Part shown: positions 1 through 6,661 of the stretch, piece after piece | Position numbering within the stretch: position 1 is the stretch's first letter | How the letters are laid out: every line of letters starts with the position of its first letter | Assembly (NCBI GenBank): GCA_038146805.1 | Contig: JAYQSH010000009.1 | Coordinates: 1-12,872 of the forward strand | Direction: 5' to 3' | From: CAIYXB01 sp038146805 | Lineage (GTDB): Bacteria > Cyanobacteriota > Vampirovibrionia > LMEP-6097 | Length of the DNA stretch: 12,872 nucleotides | Program-made: the position numbers and the translations under genes | Notes under the pieces: generated by a model | Databases searched by the model: none | What the model was told of the DNA's origin: nothing | Seen by the model: the letters and a program-made list of their open reading frames with translations, nothing else

Positions 1-1
1 T

Positions 2-544
2 TACCGCTCAATTGTTCAAAAATACTTCCCTAATGCTCAAATAATTACTGATAGATTTCATGTAATTAGATTAGTAATTTTTAAGATTTCTTGCAACCTG
101 AAACTCTTAGACTCCAAAGGAAGAGACAACAGAGGGGGCTTACTCTCTCTTTAGAAGACACCTTCTAAATTAACTGAAGAACAAACACAAAAACTTCACC
201 GCTATCTTCAGTCAAAACCTGGTCTAGAAGCTTTGTATAAGTTTAAAAATAGATTTGTAAAGCTCTTGAATTTAAAAGAAATGAAGTTTAGATATGCAAG
301 GAAAGTGATTGGCTATTTTAATACTCTTACTCATTTTTTAAACAAATCAAAATTCAAGCCTCTGATGTCATTAGCAAAGACTTTAGAGAATTGGCAGGAG
401 GAGATATTGAGGATGATGAGATATACTAAATCCAACGGAATTACAGAAGGATTTCACAACAAAATGAAGCGAATCGTCAGAATCGCTTACGGATTTAGAA
501 ACTTTAAAAATTACAGACAGAGGGTTTTGTTACAATGCGGATAA
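2..544 (+). pseudogene. ISL3-family transposase, 3' part, interrupted by an amber codon
   Basis: This is the C-terminal part of a DDE transposase of the ISL3 family; the 5' end lies outside the window. The reading frame from base 2 gives YRSIVQKYFPNAQ followed by ITDRFHVIRL, the family's conserved DRFHVI block around the second catalytic Asp. It continues with a GRDNRGGLLSL stretch and then meets TAG at 152-154. The same frame resumes directly with KLTEEQTQKLHRYL and ends in the hallmark NGITEGFHNKMK (catalytic Glu), AYGFRNFKNYRQRVLLQCG, TAA at 542-544. There is no frameshift, only the single nonsense codon. TAG also ends two ordinary genes here (the FAD oxidoreductase and the HAD phosphatase), so it is very probably a true stop and the gene is dead. 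Family assignment is firm; the inactive status is inference. Confidence 0.85.
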
Positions 545-686
545 ACGGAAGAGTTTCACTTCCTAAAATTATTTCATAACAAAATGAAGCGAATCGTCAG
601 AATCGCTTACGGTAGAAACTTTAAAAAATCAGACAGAGGGTTTTGTTACAATGCGGATAAACGGAAGAGTTTCACTTCCTAAAATT
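451..686 (+). repeat. Tandem duplication of the ISL3 element's 3' end
   Basis: Bases 451-570 (120 bp: the last codons of the transposase plus 26 bp after its stop) are followed immediately by a diverged copy at 571-686 (116 bp). Both copies contain CAAAATGAAGCGAATCGTCA, AGACAGAGGGTTTTGTTACA and GGAAGAGTTTCACTTCC. Copy 2 differs by a C-to-T change near its start, loss of 3 bp at GGATTTAG, and a rearranged A/T run one base shorter, so its coding sense is lost. Copies this similar point to slippage or unequal exchange after the element had landed. Confidence 0.9.
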
Positions 687-711
687 ACACAAAATTGGTG
701 TACATCCCACG
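687..711 (+). mobile_element. Probable right terminal region of the ISL3 element
   Basis: After the second copy comes ACACAAAATTGGTGTACATC, which folds as ACAC...GTGT. It resembles the outer end expected of an ISL3 element. The left end is outside the window, so the terminal inverted repeat and target duplication cannot be checked and the exact boundary is a guess. Confidence 0.3.
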
Positions 712-771
712 ATTCGTAGATTGACTGGACCTTGGTGACGAAGGTTCATTCTTCAAACACTACTAAAAAAC

Positions 772-808
772 AAAAGACACCCTGTCCGGGTGTCTTTTAT
801 TTTTTTTA
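772..808 (-). terminator. Rho-independent terminator of tRNA-Arg, possibly bidirectional
   Basis: GACACCC (776-782) and GGGTGTC (788-794) pair around a five-base loop, and flanking AAAA/TTTT extends the stem to 11 bp. On the minus strand the stem begins 11 nt after the tRNA CCA end and is followed by GTTTTTTAG. On the plus strand a longer T run follows (800-807), so it could also stop transcription leaving the IS region. Confidence 0.85.
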
Positions 809-885
809 TGGCAGGGCTTGAGGGATTCGAACCCCCGACGCCTCGGTTCGTAGCCGAGTCCTCTATCCAGCTGAGGTAAAGCCCT
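809..885 (-). tRNA. tRNA-Arg (anticodon ACG), CCA encoded
   Basis: The minus strand folds into a complete 77-nt cloverleaf. The acceptor stem is AGGGCTT/AAGCCCT with discriminator G and an encoded CCA. The D arm is CCTC...GAGG. The anticodon arm is CTCGG-CTACGAA-CCGAG, giving anticodon ACG (A34 normally deaminated to inosine, reading CGU/CGC/CGA). The T arm is GGGGG-TTCGAAT-CCCTC with one G-T pair. It stands alone and is followed at once by its own terminator. tRNA genes are common integration sites, but no attachment-site repeat or integrase was seen next to it. Confidence 0.97.
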
Positions 886-920
886 AAAAAAACGCAAAAT
901 CAAAAAAATATTGCTAAATA

Positions 921-926
921 ATTATA
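921..926 (-). promoter_or_regulatory. Probable -10 box of the tRNA-Arg promoter
   Basis: The minus strand carries a perfect TATAAT here. Initiation about 7 nt downstream would leave a roughly 29-nt leader before the tRNA 5' end at 885, a usual pre-tRNA length. No convincing -35 box was found 16-18 bp upstream. Confidence 0.45.
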
Positions 927-1048
927 GAAGATTTAATCTAAATATACCTATTAATCAAATCTAAAATTTTAAAGATACACTGAAAAACGAAGTTTTGCAG
1001 AGTTTATATAGAAATAGCCCTGTTTTTGATGTTATTACAAAATATAAT

Positions 1049-1212
1049 GGGACTGATTCCAAAACCCCATTTTGAATTTTAAAATACAGTGAAATGTTAA
1101 AATCACTAGCAAATGGGGTCAGAAATCAGTCCCACAAACGACCTTACGCTTAGCTTGTTTCACTGCGTGAAACTCACTAAGCGACGGTGTTTGATTCTTT
1201 TGTTAGGCGTGT
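1049..1212 (+). repeat. Repeat A: inverted-repeat element related to repeat B
   Basis: GGGACTGATTCC...ACCCCATTTTG (from 1049) is mirrored by CAAATGGGGTCAGAAATCAGTCCC ending at 1133, giving an 85-bp imperfect palindrome with internal AGTGA...TCACT. It continues through AAACGAC (1136-1142) and a 37-bp hairpin (1147-1183) to GATTCTTTTGTTAGGCGTGT (1193-1212). All these blocks except the hairpin's sequence recur, reverse-complemented, in repeat B. It encodes no protein and behaves like a small non-autonomous repeat. The 886-1362 stretch holds no gene: beyond this repeat, the hairpins and the tRNA -10 box I see nothing there. Confidence 0.75.
1147..1183. repeat. 37-bp hairpin inside repeat A
   Basis: CGCTTAG/CTAAGCG (outer, 7 bp) and GTTTCAC/GTGAAAC (inner, 7 bp) pair around a TGC loop, separated by a 3x3 internal loop. 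It has no T run, so it is not an intrinsic terminator. In repeat B the corresponding place holds a different, shorter hairpin (AGAAT...ATTCT), so structure rather than sequence may be kept. Confidence 0.8.
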
Positions 1213-1280
1213 CCAACCAAACCCTACTTATGCCCAAATCTAAAGACTCGAGATACTTATTACGGGTTTGGAAGCACGCC
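1206..1280. repeat. Long inverted repeat downstream of repeat A
   Basis: GGCGTG (1206-1211) plus CCAAACCC (1217-1224) pair with GGGTTTGG (1264-1271) plus CACGCC (1275-1280), enclosing a 39-nt loop. This is the third hairpin in a row after 1049-1133 and 1147-1183. Function is unknown; a structured RNA or a folded single-stranded DNA substrate are possibilities. Confidence 0.6.
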
Positions 1281-1362
1281 CATAATCACTTAAATTCACA
1301 TATTCTAGATGCTGTTCACAAATCAAGCTTTGCAACAGAAAAATGCCCAACTGCAAATACCT

Positions 1363-1557
1363 TTAGTTTGAATCTTCCTGCTTAATACATTCTTGTGAAA
1401 AAGCATGCCAAGTGCCACCTTCTTTTTTGCACATAGTTGCATAATCCATTTTTATATAATTAAAAAAATTAATAAACATCCAATAAGCAAGTACAGAAAA
1501 AATCAAGACACCAAATCCCACATACAAAACATCCGCTAATTTATTTTTTTCTTTCAT
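1363..1557 (-). CDS. Small single-pass membrane protein downstream of photolyase
   Basis: A 64-residue protein starting MKEKNKLADVLY. One hydrophobic helix (about residues 10-31, VLYVGFGVLIFSVLAYWMFINF) is followed by a short hydrophilic tail with two cysteines in the pattern CKKEGGTW...C (residues 43 and 57), a spacing able to form a disulfide if the tail is outside the membrane. It starts 8 bp after the photolyase stop codon on the same strand, so co-transcription is expected. There is no Shine-Dalgarno, but a TGTAAT hexamer sits 7 nt upstream of the ATG. I do not recognise the family. Its short length leaves some doubt, although the membrane-plus-cysteine pattern and tight spacing look genuine. 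Confidence 0.65.
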   Translation of the reverse strand: MKEKNKLADVLYVGFGVLIFSVLAYWMFINFFNYIKMDYATMCKKEGGTWHAFSQECIKQEDSN

Positions 1558-1564
1558 AATTCAA

Positions 1565-1570
1565 ATTACA
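1565..1570 (-). promoter_or_regulatory. -10-like hexamer 7 nt before the small membrane protein
   Basis: TGTAAT lies exactly 7 nt upstream of the ATG at 1557 and overlaps the photolyase stop codon. If active it would produce a leaderless mRNA for the small protein independent of the photolyase. No -35 box was identified. Confidence 0.3.
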
Positions 1571-3125
1571 AATTCTGTAGATTGTCTAAATACAATTTTG
1601 CTTGCTTTAAAATCTTGGCTTGCTCAACAGCATCGATCTTATTCCATACATTATAAACCATGCTCATACGCATATTGTTTTTTAATTTATCTTTATGCTC
1701 ATCTAAAAAATTCCAATACAAAGAATTAAACGGACATGCATCCTCCTGTGCATCATCGTTATATTTCTTTTGAAATTTATAAAAACAATTTTTACAATAA
1801 TCACTCATTTTATTTATATAGTTGGCACTACTTACATAAGGCTTAGTTGCAAGTCCACCGCCATCAGCCCATTGGCTCATTGCTCTGGTATTAGTAATTT
1901 CAACCCACTCAATAGCATCTATGTAAATTCCTAAATACCATAAATCAACTTCATCTGGATGCACACCAGCCAACAAAAGAAAATTACCAGTAACCATCAA
2001 GCGTTGAATATGATGCGCATAAGCATTGTCTAAAGAATTTTCAATGCAATTTTTCAAACAATTCATTTTTGTATTTGCATCCCAAAAAAACTTTGGTAAT
2101 TGTCTATGATTATCAAAAAAATTAGTCTTTGCAAACTGAGGCATTTTAACCCAATAAAAGGAGCGCATAAATTCACGCCAGCCTAAAATCTGACGAATAA
2201 AACCTTCTACCTGACTAATATCTACACTATCAGCATGTGCGTGCATATATTCTTGAGCTTTTTCTATCACCTCAAGAGGATCTAAAATTTTTAGATTTAA
2301 AGCAAAAGACAGCCTTGAATGAAAACCAAAAATAATCTTTTCAGACATTGCATCTTGATAATCACCAAAATGCTGTAAAAGATTTTTTAAAAAATAATCT
2401 AAAACATGCAAAGCTTGTTTTCTAGTAATTGGATATTCAAAACTTTTTGCATCAGCAAGCCTGCCAATATAATCAAGCTTTTGCTTTTCTATCATCTGCA
2501 AAATCTCTGTAACATCATTAGCAAAAGCCTTATGTACAGGAATATCAATTTTTTTTGGATATTTTTTTCGATTAGTCAAATCAAAATTCCATTTACCTCC
2601 CAAAGGCGTGTCCTTATCAAGCAAAATATTATATTTTTTGCGCATCCTGCGATAAAAACTTTCTAATAGATATTTTTCTTTTTTGCCAAAAAACTCTTGC
2701 AAATCATTTCTTTGTGTCAAAAAATGCTCACTATCTAAAACCCGTGCATCAATCACTAAATCGTTTATATAGTCTTTAAAATAAAGATCTAGACGATACT
2801 CGTCAGGCTCGAGCATTTCAAAATTTTCAATTTTATATTTTTTGATTATCCAATCTAAGTTTTGTTTAAAATCTTGTTTATTGTTTTTGTCATCCAAGCG
2901 CAAATACAAAAACTCAAAACCTTTTTGCTCAAAATGTTCTTTAAATTGACGCATAGCAGCAAAAAAACCAATTATTTTTTGCAGATGATGACACACATAC
3001 TCAGACTCAGTTTTCACTTCCATCATCACGTACAAAACATCTGCATCAGGTTTTTTTGTAAACCAGCTATGTTTATAGTTCAACTGATCACCTAGTAAAA
3101 ATCTTAGTGTTTTTTTTGTAGACAT
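1566..3125 (-). CDS. Fe-S-type photolyase/cryptochrome (FeS-BCP, PhrB/CryPro group)
   Basis: A 519-residue flavoprotein of the prokaryotic photolyase group that carries a 4Fe-4S cluster; characterised members repair (6-4) photoproducts in blue light. The start fits the family: MSTKKTLRFLLGDQLN, with the conserved LGDQL at residues 11-15. Further signatures are FYRRMRKK (157-164), the helical FAD-binding half with GWREFMRSFYW (315-325), and NAYAHHIQRLMVTGNFLLLAG (367-387). Four cysteines match the known Fe-S ligands: C356 (MNC), C444 and C447 (YCKNC), C464 (ACPFN). The length is typical. It leads a two-gene minus-strand unit with the small membrane protein. Its ATG abuts the ATG of the divergent gene at 3126, so its promoter must lie inside that gene. 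Only a weak TAGAAA stands 7 nt upstream and there is no Shine-Dalgarno. Confidence 0.95.
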   Translation of the reverse strand: MSTKKTLRFLLGDQLNYKHSWFTKKPDADVLYVMMEVKTESEYVCHHLQKIIGFFAAMRQFKEHFEQKGFEFLYLRLDDKNNKQDFKQNLDWIIKKYKIENFEMLEPDEYRLDLYFKDYINDLVIDARVLDSEHFLTQRNDLQEFFGKKEKYLLESFYRRMRKKYNILLDKDTPLGGKWNFDLTNRKKYPKKIDIPVHKAFANDVTEILQMIEKQKLDYIGRLADAKSFEYPITRKQALHVLDYFLKNLLQHFGDYQDAMSEKIIFGFHSRLSFALNLKILDPLEVIEKAQEYMHAHADSVDISQVEGFIRQILGWREFMRSFYWVKMPQFAKTNFFDNHRQLPKFFWDANTKMNCLKNCIENSLDNAYAHHIQRLMVTGNFLLLAGVHPDEVDLWYLGIYIDAIEWVEITNTRAMSQWADGGGLATKPYVSSANYINKMSDYCKNCFYKFQKKYNDDAQEDACPFNSLYWNFLDEHKDKLKNNMRMSMVYNVWNKIDAVEQAKILKQAKLYLDNLQNL

Positions 3126-3620
3126 ATGTTATTTTCTAATAAAATGCAATTTTCAATCTTATTAACAACAAACATTATAGTAACAGCATTTATGACTGGA
3201 GTAATTTGGCTTGTGCAATTAGTCAATTATCCGCTTTATCCACACATAAAACCAGATAATTTTACAGATTTCCAAACAGACCATATCAAAAAAATCACTC
3301 CACTTGTTGCACCAGTAATGATCACAGAACTTTTTTCAAGCCTTGCTTTAATTGTTTTTACACCAAACAATTTTTATAAGACCCAAATCCCAAATTTGTT
3401 TTTAATAAATTTCTGTATTGTGGTTATCATCTGGCTAGTTACAGTTTCTTACTCAGTACCTAACCACCAAAAACTCAAAGAAGGCTGGGACAGCAAACTT
3501 CACGCTCATCTAGTACAAAGCAATTGGACACGCACTATTGCATGGACTCTTAGATCAAGTATCTTAGCCTATATTGTTTTTGTTTTGATAAACTCAGCTA
3601 ATCTTTTAGAACTCAAATAA
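3126..3620 (+). CDS. Four-helix integral membrane protein, divergent from photolyase
   Basis: A 164-residue protein with four predicted membrane segments (about residues 9-36, 58-79, 90-110 and 138-157). Polar positions are W28...Q31...YP, H53...I, AP-x-MITEL near 61-69, PNHQKL (112-117) and NWTRTIAWTLRSS (132-144). Such a pattern suggests a conserved family rather than random hydrophobicity. I know of similar small four-helix proteins beside photolyase genes, but I cannot name this family or its activity. Met7 (3144) is an alternative start that would leave 18 bp between the divergent genes. Neither start has a Shine-Dalgarno. The 3' end overlaps the convergent FAD oxidoreductase by 52 bp. 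Confidence 0.75.
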   Translation: MLFSNKMQFSILLTTNIIVTAFMTGVIWLVQLVNYPLYPHIKPDNFTDFQTDHIKKITPLVAPVMITELFSSLALIVFTPNNFYKTQIPNLFLINFCIVVIIWLVTVSYSVPNHQKLKEGWDSKLHAHLVQSNWTRTIAWTLRSSILAYIVFVLINSANLLELK

Positions 3621-4525
3621 GCGGCTTCGATATTATCACCCAACATATAATCACCACAACAAGCCAGAGAATTTTCAGCATCCCAGATATAGTCTTGCTT
3701 TAAAGGCTCTAAAGTTCTTGCATAGAGCCAGCGATGACACGCCAAATAAATAGGATCTTTATCAACAAAGTTTGTATATTGTTTTAATTTGTCTAAAACC
3801 AAATAAGTAATTTCTTCTCGATCACGATCTTGATTCGCTAAACTCCATTTAAAGTTAGTATGCATTATAATCGCTAAGTCATTTGTGCGCTGTGGTTTTT
3901 TTGAATTAATACCAATCCAATTGAGTACATCATCGTCAGGCAGATGCATTTCTGTAAAATCAAAATCAGGCTTGAGTTTACTTATTAACATCACAGCAAA
4001 ATGTGCTTTCATTTCAATGTCAGCCAAAAAGGCAAACTGAGAAAAATTTCTCAAAAGCTCAGCACTTTGTTTTGGAGGCGCTGTTGACACGACTAAATCA
4101 TATTCACCCAAAAGCTCTTCTTTATAATCATAGAGATAGTTACGATTGTTTTTTCTTTTCACTTGCCCAACACGCACAGCAAAATGACAAGAAACATTTT
4201 TCAGCAAGGACTTAGTAATTACATTCATTGCAGGAACAGCAACATAAGTATTAATAGTGTTAAGCTTAGTAAATTTTTCAACAAGCCCCATCTGCTCAAG
4301 CTCAGTTATAAAATCTTGAAATTCAGGATTTTCAACATCAATATATTGAGCACCATGATCAATAGCATAAGTTTTTTGACCATCATCATATTTTCTGGTA
4401 GCTGTACGCCCGCCCGGACCACGAGCTTTTTCAAAAAGGTCTACTTCAAAACCTTCTCGAGAAAGCAAATACGCCAAATTTGCACCAGAAATCCCTGCTC
4501 CAACTATCGCTATTTTTTCACTCAT
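3569..4525 (-). CDS. NAD(P)/FAD-dependent oxidoreductase (renalase-like, COG3380 type)
   Basis: A 318-residue flavoprotein when started at the ATG MSEKIAIVGAGISG; an upstream TTG would add six residues with no family support. GAGISG (9-14) is the dinucleotide-binding loop and E32 ends the second strand (VDLFEKARGPGGR), as in amine-oxidase-like FAD enzymes. DHGAQY follows, and near the C terminus CCGDYMLGDNIEAAYLSS is the second FAD-binding motif. The substrate is unknown; in other bacteria this type is repeatedly found close to photolyase genes. It starts 4 bp after the stop of the exported ATP10-like gene, so the two form an operon. It ends in TAG within the coding region of the convergent membrane protein gene. 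Confidence 0.88.
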   Translation of the reverse strand: MSEKIAIVGAGISGANLAYLLSREGFEVDLFEKARGPGGRTATRKYDDGQKTYAIDHGAQYIDVENPEFQDFITELEQMGLVEKFTKLNTINTYVAVPAMNVITKSLLKNVSCHFAVRVGQVKRKNNRNYLYDYKEELLGEYDLVVSTAPPKQSAELLRNFSQFAFLADIEMKAHFAVMLISKLKPDFDFTEMHLPDDDVLNWIGINSKKPQRTNDLAIIMHTNFKWSLANQDRDREEITYLVLDKLKQYTNFVDKDPIYLACHRWLYARTLEPLKQDYIWDAENSLACCGDYMLGDNIEAAYLSSKRLAEFIKTKTI

Positions 4526-4529
4526 TTCT

Positions 4530-5081
4530 TTAAAAACTCTCAAGCTCTAAAACTGCTTGTTTAGACGCTAAACCTTTTTTACGCCAAATTATATTATTGT
4601 GCGTATCAAGCAAAAAAGCATAAACAAAATCTTGCGACTCTATTTTTAGGCTATTGGTAAATTTATCTTTGTCTAAATACAGTGTAATAGTGTTTTGTCT
4701 TTGACTTTTAGAATCAATACCATAGCGCATTCCATTATTAATATTAAACCTCATCAAAAAATTAAACTCTTTTAAGACAGGTATTTCATAAACAGCAAAA
4801 CTTGAATATTTTTCTAGTAAAGTTTTTGTTGCCAACAACCATGTATCAATATCAGCTTGTTGTTTTCTTTTGAAAGCAACTAAAAGTAATTTTTTTTGAC
4901 CTGCTAAGTCTTGTGGTAACAAAAAACTTTCACCCTCTAAATTTTCACCAATAACAGCAGGAAAAACCGAAGCATCTTGAGAAAACTCTACAATCTCAGT
5001 TATTTGCCCAGAGCCAATTGGTAATAACACCGCATGCGCACATGAAAACAGGCTTAAAACAATGAGTAAAAATTTTCTCAC
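4530..5081 (-). CDS. Exported thioredoxin-fold protein resembling ATP10
   Basis: A 183-residue protein starting at GTG. A classical signal peptide (MRKFLLIVLSLFSCAHA, cleavage predicted after AHA at 17) places it outside the cytoplasm; LFSC is a poor lipobox. The mature part has the order of the ATP10 assembly-factor fold: a strand LLLVAFKRKQQADIDTW where a thioredoxin would have CxxC (none here), then YEIPVL, MRYGID, ITLYLDK, and a final VYAFLLDTHNNIIWRKKGLA. Mitochondrial ATP10 helps assemble ATP synthase Fo; the bacterial relatives are uncharacterised, so no function is claimed. It is first in an operon with the FAD oxidoreductase and divergent from the HAD gene across 36 bp. TAAGAT lies 6 nt upstream of the GTG. 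The ATP10 similarity is judged by eye. Confidence 0.7.
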   Translation of the reverse strand: MRKFLLIVLSLFSCAHAVLLPIGSGQITEIVEFSQDASVFPAVIGENLEGESFLLPQDLAGQKKLLLVAFKRKQQADIDTWLLATKTLLEKYSSFAVYEIPVLKEFNFLMRFNINNGMRYGIDSKSQRQNTITLYLDKDKFTNSLKIESQDFVYAFLLDTHNNIIWRKKGLASKQAVLELESF

Positions 5082-5101
5082 AGAATAATCTTAGCTCAAT
5101 A

Positions 5102-5110
5102 TGTGATAAT
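5102..5110 (+). promoter_or_regulatory. Extended -10 element directly before the HAD gene
   Basis: TGTGATAAT reads as an extended -10 (TGn plus GATAAT). The hexamer ends 7 nt before the ATG at 5118, so initiation would be expected at or next to the start codon. There is no -35 match and no Shine-Dalgarno. Confidence 0.5.
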
Positions 5111-5117
5111 TAGAGCC

Positions 5118-6068
5118 ATGACACCTACTTTTAATCAAAATATTATCGCTTTAGTATGGGATTTTGATAAAACTTTGATTCCTTATTATATGCAAAAACC
5201 TCTTTTTGAATTTTATAATATCGACGAAGCTCAATTTTGGGCTGAAGTAAATCAGTTACCTGCATTGTACAAAGCGCAGGGTATCACTCTAAGTCCAGAT
5301 ACGGCATACTTGAATCATATTTTAACTTATGTCAAACAAGGAAAATTCAAAAACCTAAGTAACCAAAAACTTAGAGAACTTGGTAGCCAACTTGAGATGT
5401 TTCATGGCTTGCCAAATTTTTTTCAAACTTGTCGAGATTTAATTGAAAAAAATAGCGACTACCAAAAATTCAATTTAAAAGTAGAGCACTATGTAGTGAG
5501 CACTGGTTTAACCGAGATGATTAAAGGCTCAAGCATTAATCAATATATAGACGGTATCTGGGGTTGTGAGTTTATTGAAGATTTTTATGTGTCAGAAAAT
5601 TCACAGCTAATACTCAACAAAGAAAAACAAATCAACAACATTGCTTACCTCATAGACAACACAACCAAGACAAGAGCTCTCTTTGAAATTAACAAAGGTG
5701 TAAATGTTCACCCAGAAGAAATCAGTGTTAATCAATCTATGCCAGAAAAAGAACGACGTGTACCTTTTGAAAATATGATTTATATTGCTGATGGTCCAAG
5801 CGATATTCCAGCTTTTAGTGTTATGAAAAAAAACAAAGGTAAAGCTTTTGCTGTTTACAATAAAGAGCATGCAAAATCTTTTAAGCAAGCCAAAAAACTT
5901 GTTGACGACAATAGGGTTGATAATTGTTTTGCCGCTGATTATAGAGAAGCTAGCGATGCTTTTTTATGGCTCACAAATGAAGTTATTGATATTGCAGACA
6001 GAATTCTTAGTAACAAAAAATCTCAATTAAGACAAGGCAAAAACTCTGTACCGCTACATATTAATTAG
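5118..6068 (+). CDS. HAD-superfamily phosphatase
   Basis: A 316-residue hydrolase started at ATG (MTPTFNQNIIALVWDFDKT); a GTG at 5103 would add five residues but lies within the -10 element. Motif I is DFDKT (15-19, nucleophile D15, acid/base D17). Motif II is VSTG (127-130). Motif III is probably the lysine of NTTKTRALF. Motif IV is IADGPSDIPAF (metal-binding DGPSD at 225-229). A helical cap lies between motifs I and II. The PF12710-like layout fits a phosphomonoesterase, but the substrate cannot be told from sequence. No signal peptide is visible, so it is cytoplasmic. It ends in TAG and is followed after 14 bp by the cytidine deaminase, so a shared transcript and a role in nucleotide turnover are plausible inferences. 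Confidence 0.85.
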   Translation: MTPTFNQNIIALVWDFDKTLIPYYMQKPLFEFYNIDEAQFWAEVNQLPALYKAQGITLSPDTAYLNHILTYVKQGKFKNLSNQKLRELGSQLEMFHGLPNFFQTCRDLIEKNSDYQKFNLKVEHYVVSTGLTEMIKGSSINQYIDGIWGCEFIEDFYVSENSQLILNKEKQINNIAYLIDNTTKTRALFEINKGVNVHPEEISVNQSMPEKERRVPFENMIYIADGPSDIPAFSVMKKNKGKAFAVYNKEHAKSFKQAKKLVDDNRVDNCFAADYREASDAFLWLTNEVIDIADRILSNKKSQLRQGKNSVPLHIN

Positions 6069-6069
6069 T

Positions 6070-6075
6070 TAAAAT
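6070..6075 (+). promoter_or_regulatory. -10-like hexamer 7 nt before the cytidine deaminase
   Basis: TAAAAT, a 5/6 match to the -10 consensus, starts 2 bp after the HAD stop codon and is separated from the deaminase ATG by exactly 7 nt (ATTTACC). No ribosome-binding site lies in between. Confidence 0.4.
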
Positions 6076-6082
6076 ATTTACC

Positions 6083-6661
6083 ATGCATTTTTTTATTAGA
6101 GTATTGTCAATCATCATTTGTTTAACGCAAATTAGTTGTGCAAAAAACAGTAGCTATGTTGACAGCAAAAAAAAGAATTTTGATTTTACAAAAACAAAAC
6201 ATAGAAGCGTAAAATACAAAGACTTAAGTTTCATACAAAAAAAACTTGTTGATGAGGCACAAAAAGTAGCAAAGCTTGCACATAACCCTTACTCACATTT
6301 TCACGTGGGCGCGGCTTTACTCGACTTTGACGGTAATATTATCGCAGGCACAAATTTTGAAAATGCTGCATACGGCTCAACAATTTGCGCTGAAAGAGCG
6401 GCAATTTTAAGAGCTAATTCACAAGGCAAAAATAAATTTTCTCATATTGCGATTTATGGAATTGGCAAAGATTTTCAGTCAAAACAACCCGTATCTCCTT
6501 GCGGAGCTTGTCGCCAAGTACTAATGGAACTTGCACAAAAATCTCATTATGATATCGAAGTAATAATGTCAAATTCACAAAAAGACCAAATCATAATTTC
6601 TAGCATCAGTGAACTCTTACCACTTGGCTTTGGACCACAAAATTTGGGTATTGAATTTTAA
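6083..6661 (+). CDS. Cytidine deaminase with N-terminal export signal
   Basis: The catalytic domain (about residues 46-192) is a complete small, tetrameric-type cytidine deaminase. It has NPYSHFHVGAALL (68-80), substrate-binding NFEN (91-94), zinc/catalytic CAE (102-104) with E104 as proton shuttle, PCGAC (139-143) supplying two zinc cysteines, and the closing LLPLGFGPQNL. Family members deaminate cytidine and deoxycytidine in the cytoplasm and are about 130 residues long. This one is 192 residues because of an N-terminal extension, MHFFIRVLSIIICLTQISCA plus a lysine-rich linker to about residue 45, that looks like a signal peptide or imperfect lipoprotein signal (ISC at 17-19; SCA also suits signal peptidase I). 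No other ATG, GTG or TTG gives a sensible cytoplasmic start. The stop overlaps the convergent gene by 4 bp. Confidence 0.9.
   Translation: MHFFIRVLSIIICLTQISCAKNSSYVDSKKKNFDFTKTKHRSVKYKDLSFIQKKLVDEAQKVAKLAHNPYSHFHVGAALLDFDGNIIAGTNFENAAYGSTICAERAAILRANSQGKNKFSHIAIYGIGKDFQSKQPVSPCGACRQVLMELAQKSHYDIEVIMSNSQKDQIIISSISELLPLGFGPQNLGIEF

Noticed and set aside
152..154. Genome-wide reassignment of TAG
   Set aside because: TAG ends the HAD gene and the FAD oxidoreductase at sensible family lengths; readthrough would run antisense or into the next gene.
1048..1212. Integron attC site, because GTTAGGC/GCCTAAC matches the attC core consensus
   Set aside because: No matching second core site at the required distance in either repeat, no integrase, and no cassette array.
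1113..1385. 90-codon plus-strand open frame
   Set aside because: It begins inside repeat A, runs through two hairpins, overlaps the 3' end of the small membrane protein gene and shows no protein-family pattern.
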